From: Streptococcus macedonicus ACA-DC 198
GTDB lineage: Bacteria > Bacillota > Bacilli > Lactobacillales > Streptococcaceae
Assembly (NCBI GenBank): GCA_000283635.1
Contig: HE613569.1
Coordinates: forward strand, 1,017,501 to 1,081,500
Direction of reading: 5' to 3'
DNA: 64,000 nt
The notes beneath the pieces are model-generated. The model had not been told where the DNA came from. It searched no databases and worked only from the letters and a program-made list of their open reading frames with translations. A program made the position numbers and the translations under genes. The first letter of the stretch is position 1. Each line of letters begins with the position of its first letter. This document shows positions 56,313-64,000 of the stretch, piece by piece.

Positions 56313-57083
56313 TTAGTCAGTAACATTATTTTCAGTAACATTATTTTCAAAAACATAAGCAATTGCTCGGACTGGTGAACCCGTCGCTTCTTTCCAATTC
56401 GGATAAGCAATTGAAATGAGAGCACCCGTTGGTGGTAACTTATCCAAGTTAGCCAAGACCTCAACTTGATATATGCCTTGTTCTAACACATAATATTCTT
56501 GTTGGAGCTTTCCGCCGGCATTGGCAACAGCTTGACCGCTATCCGTGTCAAATGTTTCATGCCCAATTGCTTTTACATGACGTTCATGAATAAGAAATTC
56601 AAGCGCTTCTCTTGACCAGCCTGGTGTTTGCTGCACCCCATTCTCATCCAAGTTAGTTAAGGCCTCTTGAGATGGCCAACGTTTTGACCAATCACTACGA
56701 AAGGCAACAAAACTTTCAGGCTGAATTTTCCCATGATACTTTTCAAATGTTAAAATATCCTGCTTTGTCAATTCATAATTCGGATTAGCAGCGACAGCGT
56801 CTGATTTATCGATAACATAAAGCGGCAAAAGTAAATCTTCTAGCGGAATCTCATCTAACCACTTTCCCCCAGCGACAAAATGAATTGGAGCATCAATGTG
56901 CGTTCCGTACTGTCCAACGACGGAAAATTCCTGAACATGAAAGCCGTCCTTCAACGTAAAAACATCTTTTTTCTTAAGATTGGGTAACAATGGAAAATGT
57001 GGACTATTTTCATCAATCTGATGCGATAAATTAACTAATTTTGCTGATTTCACAGCTGACAGAACTTCATTAAAACTCACCAT
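56313..57083 (-). CDS. Cyclase family protein (kynurenine-formamidase-like hydrolase)
   Basis: A 256-residue metal-dependent hydrolase. Conserved segments are LVNLSHQIDENSPHFP (about residue 14), YGTHIDAPIHFVAGGKWLDEI (about 54, with the HxxxD/H metal ligands) and GHETFDTDSGQAV (about 172). The fold includes kynurenine formamidase and isatin hydrolase; substrate unknown here. I choose ATG 57083 with AAGGAGG upstream; an earlier start would add a hydrophobic leader without a ribosome binding site. The last codons contain a 15-bp tandem duplication that doubles ENNVT. Confidence 0.85.
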   Translation of the reverse strand: MVSFNEVLSAVKSAKLVNLSHQIDENSPHFPLLPNLKKKDVFTLKDGFHVQEFSVVGQYGTHIDAPIHFVAGGKWLDEIPLEDLLLPLYVIDKSDAVAANPNYELTKQDILTFEKYHGKIQPESFVAFRSDWSKRWPSQEALTNLDENGVQQTPGWSREALEFLIHERHVKAIGHETFDTDSGQAVANAGGKLQQEYYVLEQGIYQVEVLANLDKLPPTGALISIAYPNWKEATGSPVRAIAYVFENNVTENNVTD

Positions 57084-57216
57084 ATACAATGCCTCCTTAG
57101 TGCTTAATAAAAATTGTTTATACAGTATATAACTTACTGCCCCTAAAAACAAGGGATTTAGGCATACTAATATTTTATAAACAGCTATAACTATCAATTA
57201 TAGTTTTGAGATTAAG

Positions 57217-57246
57217 AGAAAACCAACCTGCGTTAAACAGGTTGGA
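57217..57246 (-). terminator. Terminator of metY
   Basis: The minus strand reads CCAACCTG, loop, CAGGTTGGTTTTCTC. Confidence 0.85.
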
Positions 57247-57279
57247 TACTTTTACCCATAGATAGAATGAATAGCTATT

Positions 57280-58560
57280 TTAGATTGTTTCCAATGCTAA
57301 ACGTAAGTCTTCAATCAAATCGTCAGCATTTTCAAGTCCAACAGAAATACGGATCTGGTTACGTGTGACACCGCAAGCTAACAAATCTTCTTCAGACAAT
57401 TGTTGGTGTGTTGTTGTCGCTGGGTGGACAACAAGAGATTTTGCATCTGCTACATTGGCTAAATCAGAGAAAATTTCCAAATGATCAATAACTTGGCGTG
57501 CTTCGTCTTGACCACCTTTTACGTGGAAAGTGAAAATCGAGCCTGCTCCTTTTGGCAGATATTTTTGTGCCAACGCATAATACGGACTTGATAGCAAACT
57601 TGGATAATTCACTTTTTCAACTTTTGGATGATTTTCTAGGAAATCAACAATTTTCTTCGTATTTTCAACATGGCGTTCGATGCGCAATGACAACGTTTCA
57701 AGTCCTTGTAAGAGCAAGAAAGCATTGAATGGAGATAGAGCTGCACCAGTATCACGCAAAATTTGCACACGTAATGCTGTAATGAAAGCTGCCGCACCGA
57801 TGCCACGTGTGTAGCTGATATTGTGATAAGAAGGGTCCTCGTCTACAAATTGAGGGAATTTTCCTGAAGCTTCCCAGTCAAATTTACCAGAGTCAACAAT
57901 AACACCAGCAATGGTTGTCCCATGTCCACCGATAAATTTAGTTGCCGAATGAACTGAAATATCTACCCCATGTGAAAAGACATTAATAAGATATGGAGTG
58001 CCAAAAGTATTATCCGCCACAAGAGGAATCTTATGTGCATGGGCAATATCTGCCACTTTTTCAATATCTGGAATATTAATCAAAGGATTACCAAGTGTTT
58101 CGATAAAGACCAATTTTGTATTGTCTTGAATAGCTGCTTCGACTTCTTCCAAATTATCAACATCAACAAACGTTGTTGTGATACCATAACGAGGCAATGT
58201 TTCTTTTAGAAGATTGAATGTTCCACCATAAAGCGTTGTTGCTGCAACGACATGGTCACCTGCATGTGCTAAACCAAGGACAGTATAAGTGATTGCTGCC
58301 ATACCAGATGCAGTCGCAAGAGCGCCAACTCCATCTTCCAAAGCTGCAAGACGATCTTCAAAAACAGCCACAGTTGGATTCCCAATACGTGAATAAATAT
58401 TCCCTGTTTTTTTCAAGCCAAATAAATATTCAGCTTCTTGAGCATCTTCAAAAACATAAGATGTTGTTTGATAAATCGGAACGGCACGTGATTTCGTTGT
58501 TGGGTCAACAGTTTGACCAGCGTGTAATTGTAACGTTTCAAAATTGTATTTTCGTGTCAT
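57280..58560 (-). CDS. metY: O-acetylhomoserine/O-acetylserine sulfhydrylase
   Basis: A 426-residue PLP enzyme of the Cys/Met metabolism family, forming homocysteine (or cysteine) from sulfide. TLQLHAGQ opens the protein, SGMAAITYTVLGLAHAGDHVV (about residue 79) lies in the cofactor domain, and the PLP lysine is in DISVHSATKFIGGHGT (about 205). The length and the SRAVPIYQTTSYVF opening fit MetY/CysD rather than shorter MetB/MetC. I start at ATG 58560 with TTGGAG upstream. Separate unit. Confidence 0.9.
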   Translation of the reverse strand: MTRKYNFETLQLHAGQTVDPTTKSRAVPIYQTTSYVFEDAQEAEYLFGLKKTGNIYSRIGNPTVAVFEDRLAALEDGVGALATASGMAAITYTVLGLAHAGDHVVAATTLYGGTFNLLKETLPRYGITTTFVDVDNLEEVEAAIQDNTKLVFIETLGNPLINIPDIEKVADIAHAHKIPLVADNTFGTPYLINVFSHGVDISVHSATKFIGGHGTTIAGVIVDSGKFDWEASGKFPQFVDEDPSYHNISYTRGIGAAAFITALRVQILRDTGAALSPFNAFLLLQGLETLSLRIERHVENTKKIVDFLENHPKVEKVNYPSLLSSPYYALAQKYLPKGAGSIFTFHVKGGQDEARQVIDHLEIFSDLANVADAKSLVVHPATTTHQQLSEEDLLACGVTRNQIRISVGLENADDLIEDLRLALETI

Positions 58561-58713
58561 AGGCAACTCCAATCTAAACTTTTTAAGATGTACATACATT
58601 TTACACTCTTTTATTAATCTTGACTAATATTTATTAAAAAAGACTAGCTATAGTTTTAAACTATGCCCCTCCTAGTCAAAGAAACTGCTAAGTCTTTGAG
58701 TGTCAATTTCTAC

Positions 58714-59125
58714 TTATTTGGACTGTGCAATGGCAGATATAACCGCCACACCGTCTGCACCAGTTTGTTTTATGGCTGCCACATCTCCAAAAGTAATACC
58801 TCCTATCGCCACGATTGGGATTTCTTTATCATAATCTCTAACGTTATTTAAACCTTTTAAGCCAATCACCTCACCTGCACCATTTTTAGATGAGGTTGAA
58901 AAAATCGGTCCTACGCCAATATAATCAACTAATTCAACAGCCGATCGTTGGTATTCTATGATCAAGCCAACAGACAGGTCGATGATTTTATTTGGAAAAA
59001 GCTGGCGCGCTTTGGTAATCGGCAAATCATCTTGCCCTAAGTGAATGCCGTCCGCATCAAGTTCTAGTGCTAAATCCACATCATCATTGATAATCAAAGG
59101 TATCTGAATATATTCAATATTTTAT
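58714..59125 (-). pseudogene. thiE: Thiamine-phosphate synthase remnant
   Basis: The C-terminal two thirds of ThiE are present: PLIINDDVDLALELDADGIHLGQDDLP, then YIGVGPIFSTSSKNGAG and VAIGGITFGDVAAIKQTGADGVAVISAI, all phosphate- and pyrimidine-binding regions. The first 80 or so residues are missing: upstream of IPLIINDD the frame is lost at about 59125 and the MFS remnant begins. The only starts are TTG/ATT inside the barrel. Other thi genes are absent. I infer a truncated, nonfunctional gene. Confidence 0.8.
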
Positions 59126-59181
59126 TTCCTTAAAAGATAATCATATTATAATGTTTCAAAAGCAATTAAGGAGACAAAATC

Positions 59182-60414
59182 ATGAGATTATTTTTAAAAA
59201 TAAAATTTACCACCTTTTGACCGTTTCTCGTTTTCTAAATACTATCGGCTCCTCCTTGTACAATATTGTTTTTGTCATCTATGCTGCTACCGTTTTTCAT
59301 TCGAAAATTATGATGAGTATTGCTAATGTGACAATGGTCGTTCCGACACTCTTTACCATTTGGATTGGAATAAAAGCTGACCAAAACCAAGCTAAAAAGA
59401 AATGGATTGTTATCACAGGTTTCGTTCAAGCAATTATTTTTACATTCTTAGCTTTCATAATCAATGAGCCTAGTTTGCTTGCTTTTTCTTTTATTTGTCT
59501 CTTTAACATTCTTAGTGATATGCTAAGTGACTTTTCAAATGGTCTGTGGATGCCCATTATTGAGAAATACGTTCGCCAAGAAGATTTAATTGAAGCCTAT
59601 TCCTTTACACAATTCATCTCTTATATCTGTAGTTTTTTTAGACAAGCCTTGGGTATCTGGTTGTTAACGGTTTCTAAGCAGAACTTTTCACTTGTCACAC
59701 TCATCAATGCGCTATCGTTTTTACTATCAGTACTAGTGGCATTACTCATCAAAGATAACGCCAATTATGATGTCTTGCCCAATGGAAAAAAACAGTTATT
59801 ATAAGAGCAATTTTCAGCTTTATACCATAATGTGATGCTGATTTTCAATGAAGCTAGTATAGCAGATTTTAGTCGGCTGCTTCTGTCAATTCTTTGCTTA
59901 AATATGCTTGGTGGCTCACTTAATGCATTCATAATATTTGGCTACTGACTGCCAAAATTGGTCACCTTTCTTACAGCCAAGCGCTACTTCTTATTGAGTT
60001 TATCTTAGTTGTTGGTATTCTGATAGGAAGTTTAACGCCACACGATTACTTTTCTAAAAAATCAGTTAGGGAGTTGCTAAAAATTAATGCCGTTATTTTT
60101 TTCTCGTTGGTCTGTCTAACCTCATTCACCTACCGTTAATTTTCGGTGTGCTGATACTAGCATTCGCGAGTTATCTGGTGGGAAAAGTCAATCCTAAAAT
60201 TAATTCTCTATTACTAAGCAAACTTCCTGCTAATACCTTAGCACAGACGAATAATTTCTTGTCTTTTTTATTCACCTCGTCACTTCCTGTCGGAACCGTT
60301 TTATTTAGCAGCTTATCTTTGTGGAATATCACATTCACTTGGCTTACCTTTCTTATTGTAGCAGTCATTATCTTTAGATTCTCAACACCAAGCAAAACAA
60401 TTAATACTGATTAA
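59182..60414 (+). pseudogene. MFS transporter, multiply frameshifted
   Basis: A major-facilitator gene of about 400 codons. The ATG at 59182 (AAGGAG upstream) goes out of frame after a few codons at a T5/A5 run. The next frame reads KNKIYHLLTVSRFLNTIGSSLY... through six helices to a stop near 59802. The section 59805-60147 needs at least two more shifts (NVMLIFNEASIADFSRLL, then SYSQALLLIEFILVVG). The end, 60148-60414, gives VGKVNPKINSLLLSKLPANTLAQTNNF and the last two helices. Drug/peptide exporters of the MefA-like group have this form; substrate unknown. Confidence 0.8.
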
Positions 60415-60425
60415 AAATCTTGCTT

Positions 60426-60459
60426 AAAAGGAACCTGAGTTTTGTCTCAGATTCCTTTT
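60426..60459. terminator. Bidirectional terminator for pcrA and the MFS remnant
   Basis: AAAAGGAACCTGAG, loop, CTCAGATTCCTTTT between convergent genes, with T-runs at both sides. Confidence 0.85.
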
Positions 60460-60472
60460 GATTTATACTTGT

Positions 60473-62788
60473 TTATTTCTTCTCAATCGGTGCGACGCTG
60501 GCTAGTAGTTTTTTGAGACCAACTTCTGGAAAATTGATTTTAAGTTCTTGTGTTTTTCCGCTTCCTGTAACGGCTAGAACGGTACCGTCACCCCATTTTT
60601 TATGGTGAGCAATGTCACCAATTTGCCAATCGACCGCTTCTTTTGAAGCACTAGCTGATTGACCAACTGGAACAGCTTTGCCAGCTTTTGAAAATGGCTG
60701 CGCTCCACGGCTTGATGTTGGTTGAACTTTTGCTTTACGTGCTTGAAGAGCTTGCTGTAAGCTCATGCCTTGTCCGAAAGTCAATTGCTCATCACTACTA
60801 TTGCTATATCGAACACCAAATGATGAATTAGCTGGACGCGCTAAACCTTGGTATTGCAATAATTCGTCATCAATTTCACGAATAAAACGTGACGGACGGT
60901 TATAGCCTGTCTTACCAAACAAAGTACGTGTGTTAGCATTGGTTACAAAAAGCAATTGTTCTGCACGTGTAATCCCAACGTAAGCCAAACGGCGTTCTTC
61001 TTCTAATTCATCTTGGTCCTCGGCGGCACGAGAAAGTGGAAAGACGCCTTCTTCCATACCAATCAAGAAAACAATTGGAAATTCCAATCCCTTGGCAGCG
61101 TGCAAAGTCATCAAGGTCACTTCTGCAGTTTCCGTATCACCATCATCAGTATCAGCAATCAAAGCCAAATCATTTAAGAAACGACTTAGTTTGTCAATAC
61201 CAGATTCATCTTCTGGGGCATCTTCTTGATTATCATCAAAATTCTTAGTTACAGTCAAGAATTCTTCGATATTTTCAATACGCGCTTGGCTTTCAAGGGT
61301 ATTTTGCACACGAAGGGCATCAAGGTAACCAGTTTTGTCAAGAACAGCTTCAACCAATTCTGTAACAGTCATCTGGTCTAAGTCATCACGAAGTTTCATG
61401 AGCAGATTCGCCAAATCCCAAACCGCTTGTGCTGCTTTTCCTTTTACGCCAGAAAGCATGATATTAGCAGACGCATCTAACAAACTCATGTTTTGCATAT
61501 TGGCAAAATCACGAATTTTTTCAAGGGTACCAGGACCAACGCCACGTTTTGGTTCGTTGACGATACGTTCATAACTGATATTATCCGCAGTATTTGCAAT
61601 CACATTGAGGTATGAAATCACATCACGAATTTCCTTACGGCTGTAAAATTTTGTTCCACCAACCATTGTATAAGGAATGTTTGATTTTAACAAAGCTTCT
61701 TCAATGGTACGTGATTGCGCATTGGTACGGTATAGAACTGCAAAATCTTTGAAGTTCTTGCCTTCTTCGCGGACAATATTGTCAATCGTAGAAGCGACAA
61801 AGACTGCTTCTTCACGTTCATCACGTGCACGGTAATAGACAATCTGCTCACCGTCAGTATTTTGCGTCCACAATTTTTTCGGACGACGATTGCGATTATT
61901 ATTAATCACCGCGTTTGCTGCTTGCAAGATTTTCTTGGTTGAACGATAATTTTCTTCCAATAGAACAACTTTTGCTTCTGGATAATCCTTTTCAAAATCA
62001 AGGATATTTTGCATATCTGCACCACGCCAACCATAAATGGATTGGTCAGCATCACCAACAACACAGATATTCTTAAAATGAGACGCCAAAAGTTTCACCA
62101 ATTGATATTGCGCATGGTTAGTATCTTGATACTCATCTACATGAATGTATTGGTAACGTTGTTGGTAATAAGCCAAAACATCAGGATTTTGGTCAAACAA
62201 ACGAAGCGTTAACATGATAAGGTCATCAAAATCCATTGCTTCGCTGCGGCGCAATTCTTCTTGATAAGCCTTATAACATTTGGCAACAATTTGCATGTAC
62301 ATGTCACCTGCTTGATTTTCATAAGCTACCTCATCAAGCAAATCATTTTTGGCATTTGAAATTGTCCCAAGAATCGCACGTTCATTCCATTTCTTAGGGT
62401 CGAGATTCAGATTTTTTAAAATACGTTTCATGAGCGTGCGCTGCTCACCTGGGTCAACAATCGTAAAATTGCGATTATAGCCAATGTGGTCAGCATCACG
62501 ACGCAAAATTCGCACACACATGCTATGGAAAGTTGCGATCAACGTATCAGCCGTCGCAGGATTTAACGCCATAGCACGTTCACGCATTTCACGCGCCGCT
62601 TTATTTGTAAAAGTAATCGCAAGGATATTCCAAGGATTTACAAATTTTTCATCAATTAAGTAAGCAATACGATGCGTTAAAACACGTGTCTTACCAGAAC
62701 CAGCTCCCGCCATGATTAAAAGCGGACCTTCCGTTGTCTTAACAGCCTCTGCCTGCTTGTCATTCATACCATTTAATAAAGGATTCAT
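60473..62788 (-). CDS. pcrA: ATP-dependent DNA helicase PcrA
   Basis: A 771-residue superfamily 1A 3'-5' helicase for repair and for clearing RecA and RNA polymerase. Motif I AGAGSGKTRVLTHRIAYL (about residue 28), II DEYQDTNHAQYQL (about 221), III CVVGDADQSIYGWRGAD (about 243), IV VLLEENYRST, V/VI VTLMTLHAAKGLEFP and RRLAYVGITRAEQLLF (about 610). A C-terminal basic tail with a Tudor-like DWQIGDIAHHKKWGDGTVL closes it. The N-terminus MNPLLNGMNDKQAEAVKTTEGP is standard, although no strong ribosome binding site is visible. Confidence 0.97.
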   Translation of the reverse strand: MNPLLNGMNDKQAEAVKTTEGPLLIMAGAGSGKTRVLTHRIAYLIDEKFVNPWNILAITFTNKAAREMRERAMALNPATADTLIATFHSMCVRILRRDADHIGYNRNFTIVDPGEQRTLMKRILKNLNLDPKKWNERAILGTISNAKNDLLDEVAYENQAGDMYMQIVAKCYKAYQEELRRSEAMDFDDLIMLTLRLFDQNPDVLAYYQQRYQYIHVDEYQDTNHAQYQLVKLLASHFKNICVVGDADQSIYGWRGADMQNILDFEKDYPEAKVVLLEENYRSTKKILQAANAVINNNRNRRPKKLWTQNTDGEQIVYYRARDEREEAVFVASTIDNIVREEGKNFKDFAVLYRTNAQSRTIEEALLKSNIPYTMVGGTKFYSRKEIRDVISYLNVIANTADNISYERIVNEPKRGVGPGTLEKIRDFANMQNMSLLDASANIMLSGVKGKAAQAVWDLANLLMKLRDDLDQMTVTELVEAVLDKTGYLDALRVQNTLESQARIENIEEFLTVTKNFDDNQEDAPEDESGIDKLSRFLNDLALIADTDDGDTETAEVTLMTLHAAKGLEFPIVFLIGMEEGVFPLSRAAEDQDELEEERRLAYVGITRAEQLLFVTNANTRTLFGKTGYNRPSRFIREIDDELLQYQGLARPANSSFGVRYSNSSDEQLTFGQGMSLQQALQARKAKVQPTSSRGAQPFSKAGKAVPVGQSASASKEAVDWQIGDIAHHKKWGDGTVLAVTGSGKTQELKINFPEVGLKKLLASVAPIEKK

Positions 62789-62927
62789 CGTAAAATACCA
62801 CGGATGTCACTATTTCGCTAAATAAATAAGCAAATTATCCGAGTTTTATTCCTCTCTAGATTAATTAGTCATATAAAGATAATGCTTATCTATTGTACCA
62901 TTTTTTGGAAAATAGTGTTGGCTGCTT

Positions 62928-63500
62928 TCACTTTGTTTGGCAAATTTTTAGGAAATAAGCATGAATACTGTCATCGCTATCGACCTCTGGGTGAAAAGCA
63001 AGTCCCAATTGGTTTTAATAGCGAACCGCAACAATTTTTCCGTCTTTTTCAGCCAAAATGTCCACCCCTTTACTGACCTTGCTGATATAAGGCGCGTGAA
63101 CGAGGGTTACTGGCAGTTGACCCAAGTCTAAAAAATCAAGCTCTATGTAGAAACTGCCTAATTGTCTGCCGTAAGCGTTCCGTCTAACTGTCACTGGCAA
63201 TGTCGCAAGGTAATTTTCTTGTTGATTTTCAATTTTCTCTGCTAATAAAATCAAACCTGCGCAGGTTGCAAAAATTGGTAAACCTGCTGCTATTTTGTCT
63301 TGCAATGGTTTAAGCAACTTCAAATCACGCAATAATTTTCCCTGAACAGTTGACTCGCCACCAGGTAAAATAATGCCGTCTAAGGGAGCTTGTAAATCCT
63401 CTCTTTGTCTAATTTCAATCGCCTGCCCTCCCAAAGCACGCACCTTTTGATAATGCTCTTCAAAATCACCTTGCAAAGCTAATATACCAATTAAAACCAT
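62928..63500 (-). pseudogene. pdxT: Pyridoxal 5'-phosphate synthase glutaminase subunit with premature stop
   Basis: PdxT supplies ammonia to PdxS. The reading from 63500 has the start MVLIGILALQGDFEEHYQKV, LPGGESTVQGKLLRDL and the nucleophile cysteine in IFATCAGLILLAEK (about residue 79). It ends at a TAA (63015-63017) after IVAVRY at 161 residues. The same frame continues NQLGLAFHPEVDSDDSIHAYF to a stop at 62928-62930, giving the normal length near 190. The lost part includes the catalytic His and Glu of the triad (FHPE). So a single base change has probably abolished glutaminase activity. It follows pdxS by 11 bp. Confidence 0.82.
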
Positions 63501-63511
63501 ATATCTCTCCC

Positions 63512-64000
63512 TTAAATCCCACGTTCAGCCATAAGAAGTTTAATTTCATCTTCATTAATCCCAACCATGGCTTCGCCCAAATTTTCTGATAATTTAGCAA
63601 GCAATGCTTTATCTTGGTAATTTGTCACAGCTTGTACAATCGCACGCGCACGTTTTTCTGGGTCACCTGATTTGAAAATGCCAGAACCAACAAAGACACC
63701 TTCTGCTCCCAAATGCATCATTAGCGCTGCATCTGCTGGCGTCGCCACACCACCTGTGGCAAATAAAACAACTGGCAATTTTCCAGTTTCGTGCACTTCT
63801 TTGACTAATTCATATGGCACTTGAAGCTCTTTTGCGGCACAGTACAATTCGTCATCACGAAGTGATTGAAGGAGAGCAATTTCTTGATTCATTCGGCGCA
63901 AATGACGAACGGCTTGAATGACATCGCCTGTACCAGGTTCACCTTTTGAACGAATCATACTAGCGCCTTCAAAAATACGGCGTAAGGCTTCCCCAAGATT
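63512..64000 (-). CDS. pdxS: Pyridoxal 5'-phosphate synthase lyase subunit, partial (3' part)
   Basis: The C-terminal 162 residues of PdxS; the gene continues beyond the window end, where the frame still reads [14 protein letters not shown]. PdxS makes PLP from ribose-5-phosphate, glyceraldehyde-3-phosphate and ammonia. [17 protein letters not shown] binds phosphate, and [35 protein letters not shown] is the conserved barrel end. Sequence is intact as far as seen. It pairs with pdxT downstream. Confidence 0.95.
   Translation of the reverse strand, partial: NLGEALRRIFEGASMIRSKGEPGTGDVIQAVRHLRRMNQEIALLQSLRDDELYCAAKELQVPYELVKEVHETGKLPVVLFATGGVATPADAALMMHLGAEGVFVGSGIFKSGDPEKRARAIVQAVTNYQDKALLAKLSENLGEAMVGINEDEIKLLMAERGI

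Noticed and set aside
62882-63076. Plus-strand 64-codon open frame
   Set aside because: It is the antisense of the end of pdxT (the read-through part) and has no ribosome binding site or family resemblance.

Overview
This window is low-GC chromosomal DNA from a Streptococcus. Its species is not provable from sequence alone, but the gene set and synteny (pepN-ciaR-ciaH next to coaA-rpsT, gyrA-srtA divergent from ldh, water-forming NADH oxidase, stand-alone coaB/coaC/panT, a five-gene pst operon, spx/UPF0223/inositol phosphatase/tag) fit the S. bovis/S. equinus complex or a close relative. GyrA carries the quinolone-sensitive residues (Ser and Glu in the [10 protein letters not shown] segment).

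Layout. 1-10.4 kb: cardiolipin synthase and fhs on the minus strand, a decayed GtrA-like gene, then plus-strand coaB-coaC-panT (CoA precursor supply) and pgm, followed by an atypical NRAMP-like transporter and a secreted DUF1002 protein. 10.4-19.3 kb: gyrA-srtA-VOC operon, a dead IS30-type element between gyrA and ldh, ldh, nox and a decayed IS3-type element. 19.3-27.4 kb: nucleoside uptake operon (nupQ, nupP, nupO, bmpA) and deoC, a 490-bp intergenic block with operator-like palindromes and a possible small transcript, an RsmC-like methyltransferase, coaA and rpsT. 27.5-40.4 kb: ciaRH, pepN, an intact ISL3 copy, phoU-pstB-pstB-pstA-pstC-pstS and an RsmF-type methyltransferase. 40.4-50.4 kb: glutathione reductase/thioredoxin-like pair, a ZIP metal transporter with a homopolymer frameshift, tag, inositol phosphatase, UPF0223, Spx, ribF, truB, a DUF438/DUF1858 pair and a GNAT enzyme without a normal start codon. 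50.4-64 kb: a DUF2130 coiled-coil nuclease-like protein beside a single-TRD HsdS-like protein, a chimeric ABC ATPase remnant, a TetR regulator, a second ISL3 copy, tpx, a cyclase, metY, remnants of thiE and an MFS transporter, pcrA, and pdxS-pdxT with a nonsense codon in pdxT.

The core genes are ordinary and intact. The accessory story is decay and insertion: two ISL3 elements of exactly the same length with perfect 8-bp target duplications, two degenerate IS elements, and about ten broken genes (gtrA-like, a monooxygenase-like gene, zupT, an unknown gene at 40.4-40.9 kb, GNAT, the ABC hybrid, thiE, MFS, pdxT). Several lesions are single-base changes in homopolymers, so sequencing error must be excluded for those. 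The best candidates for something undescribed are the HsdS-like/DUF2130 pair, whose promoter sits in a perfect 22-bp palindrome, and the palindrome-flanked promoter-to-terminator unit upstream of deoC.
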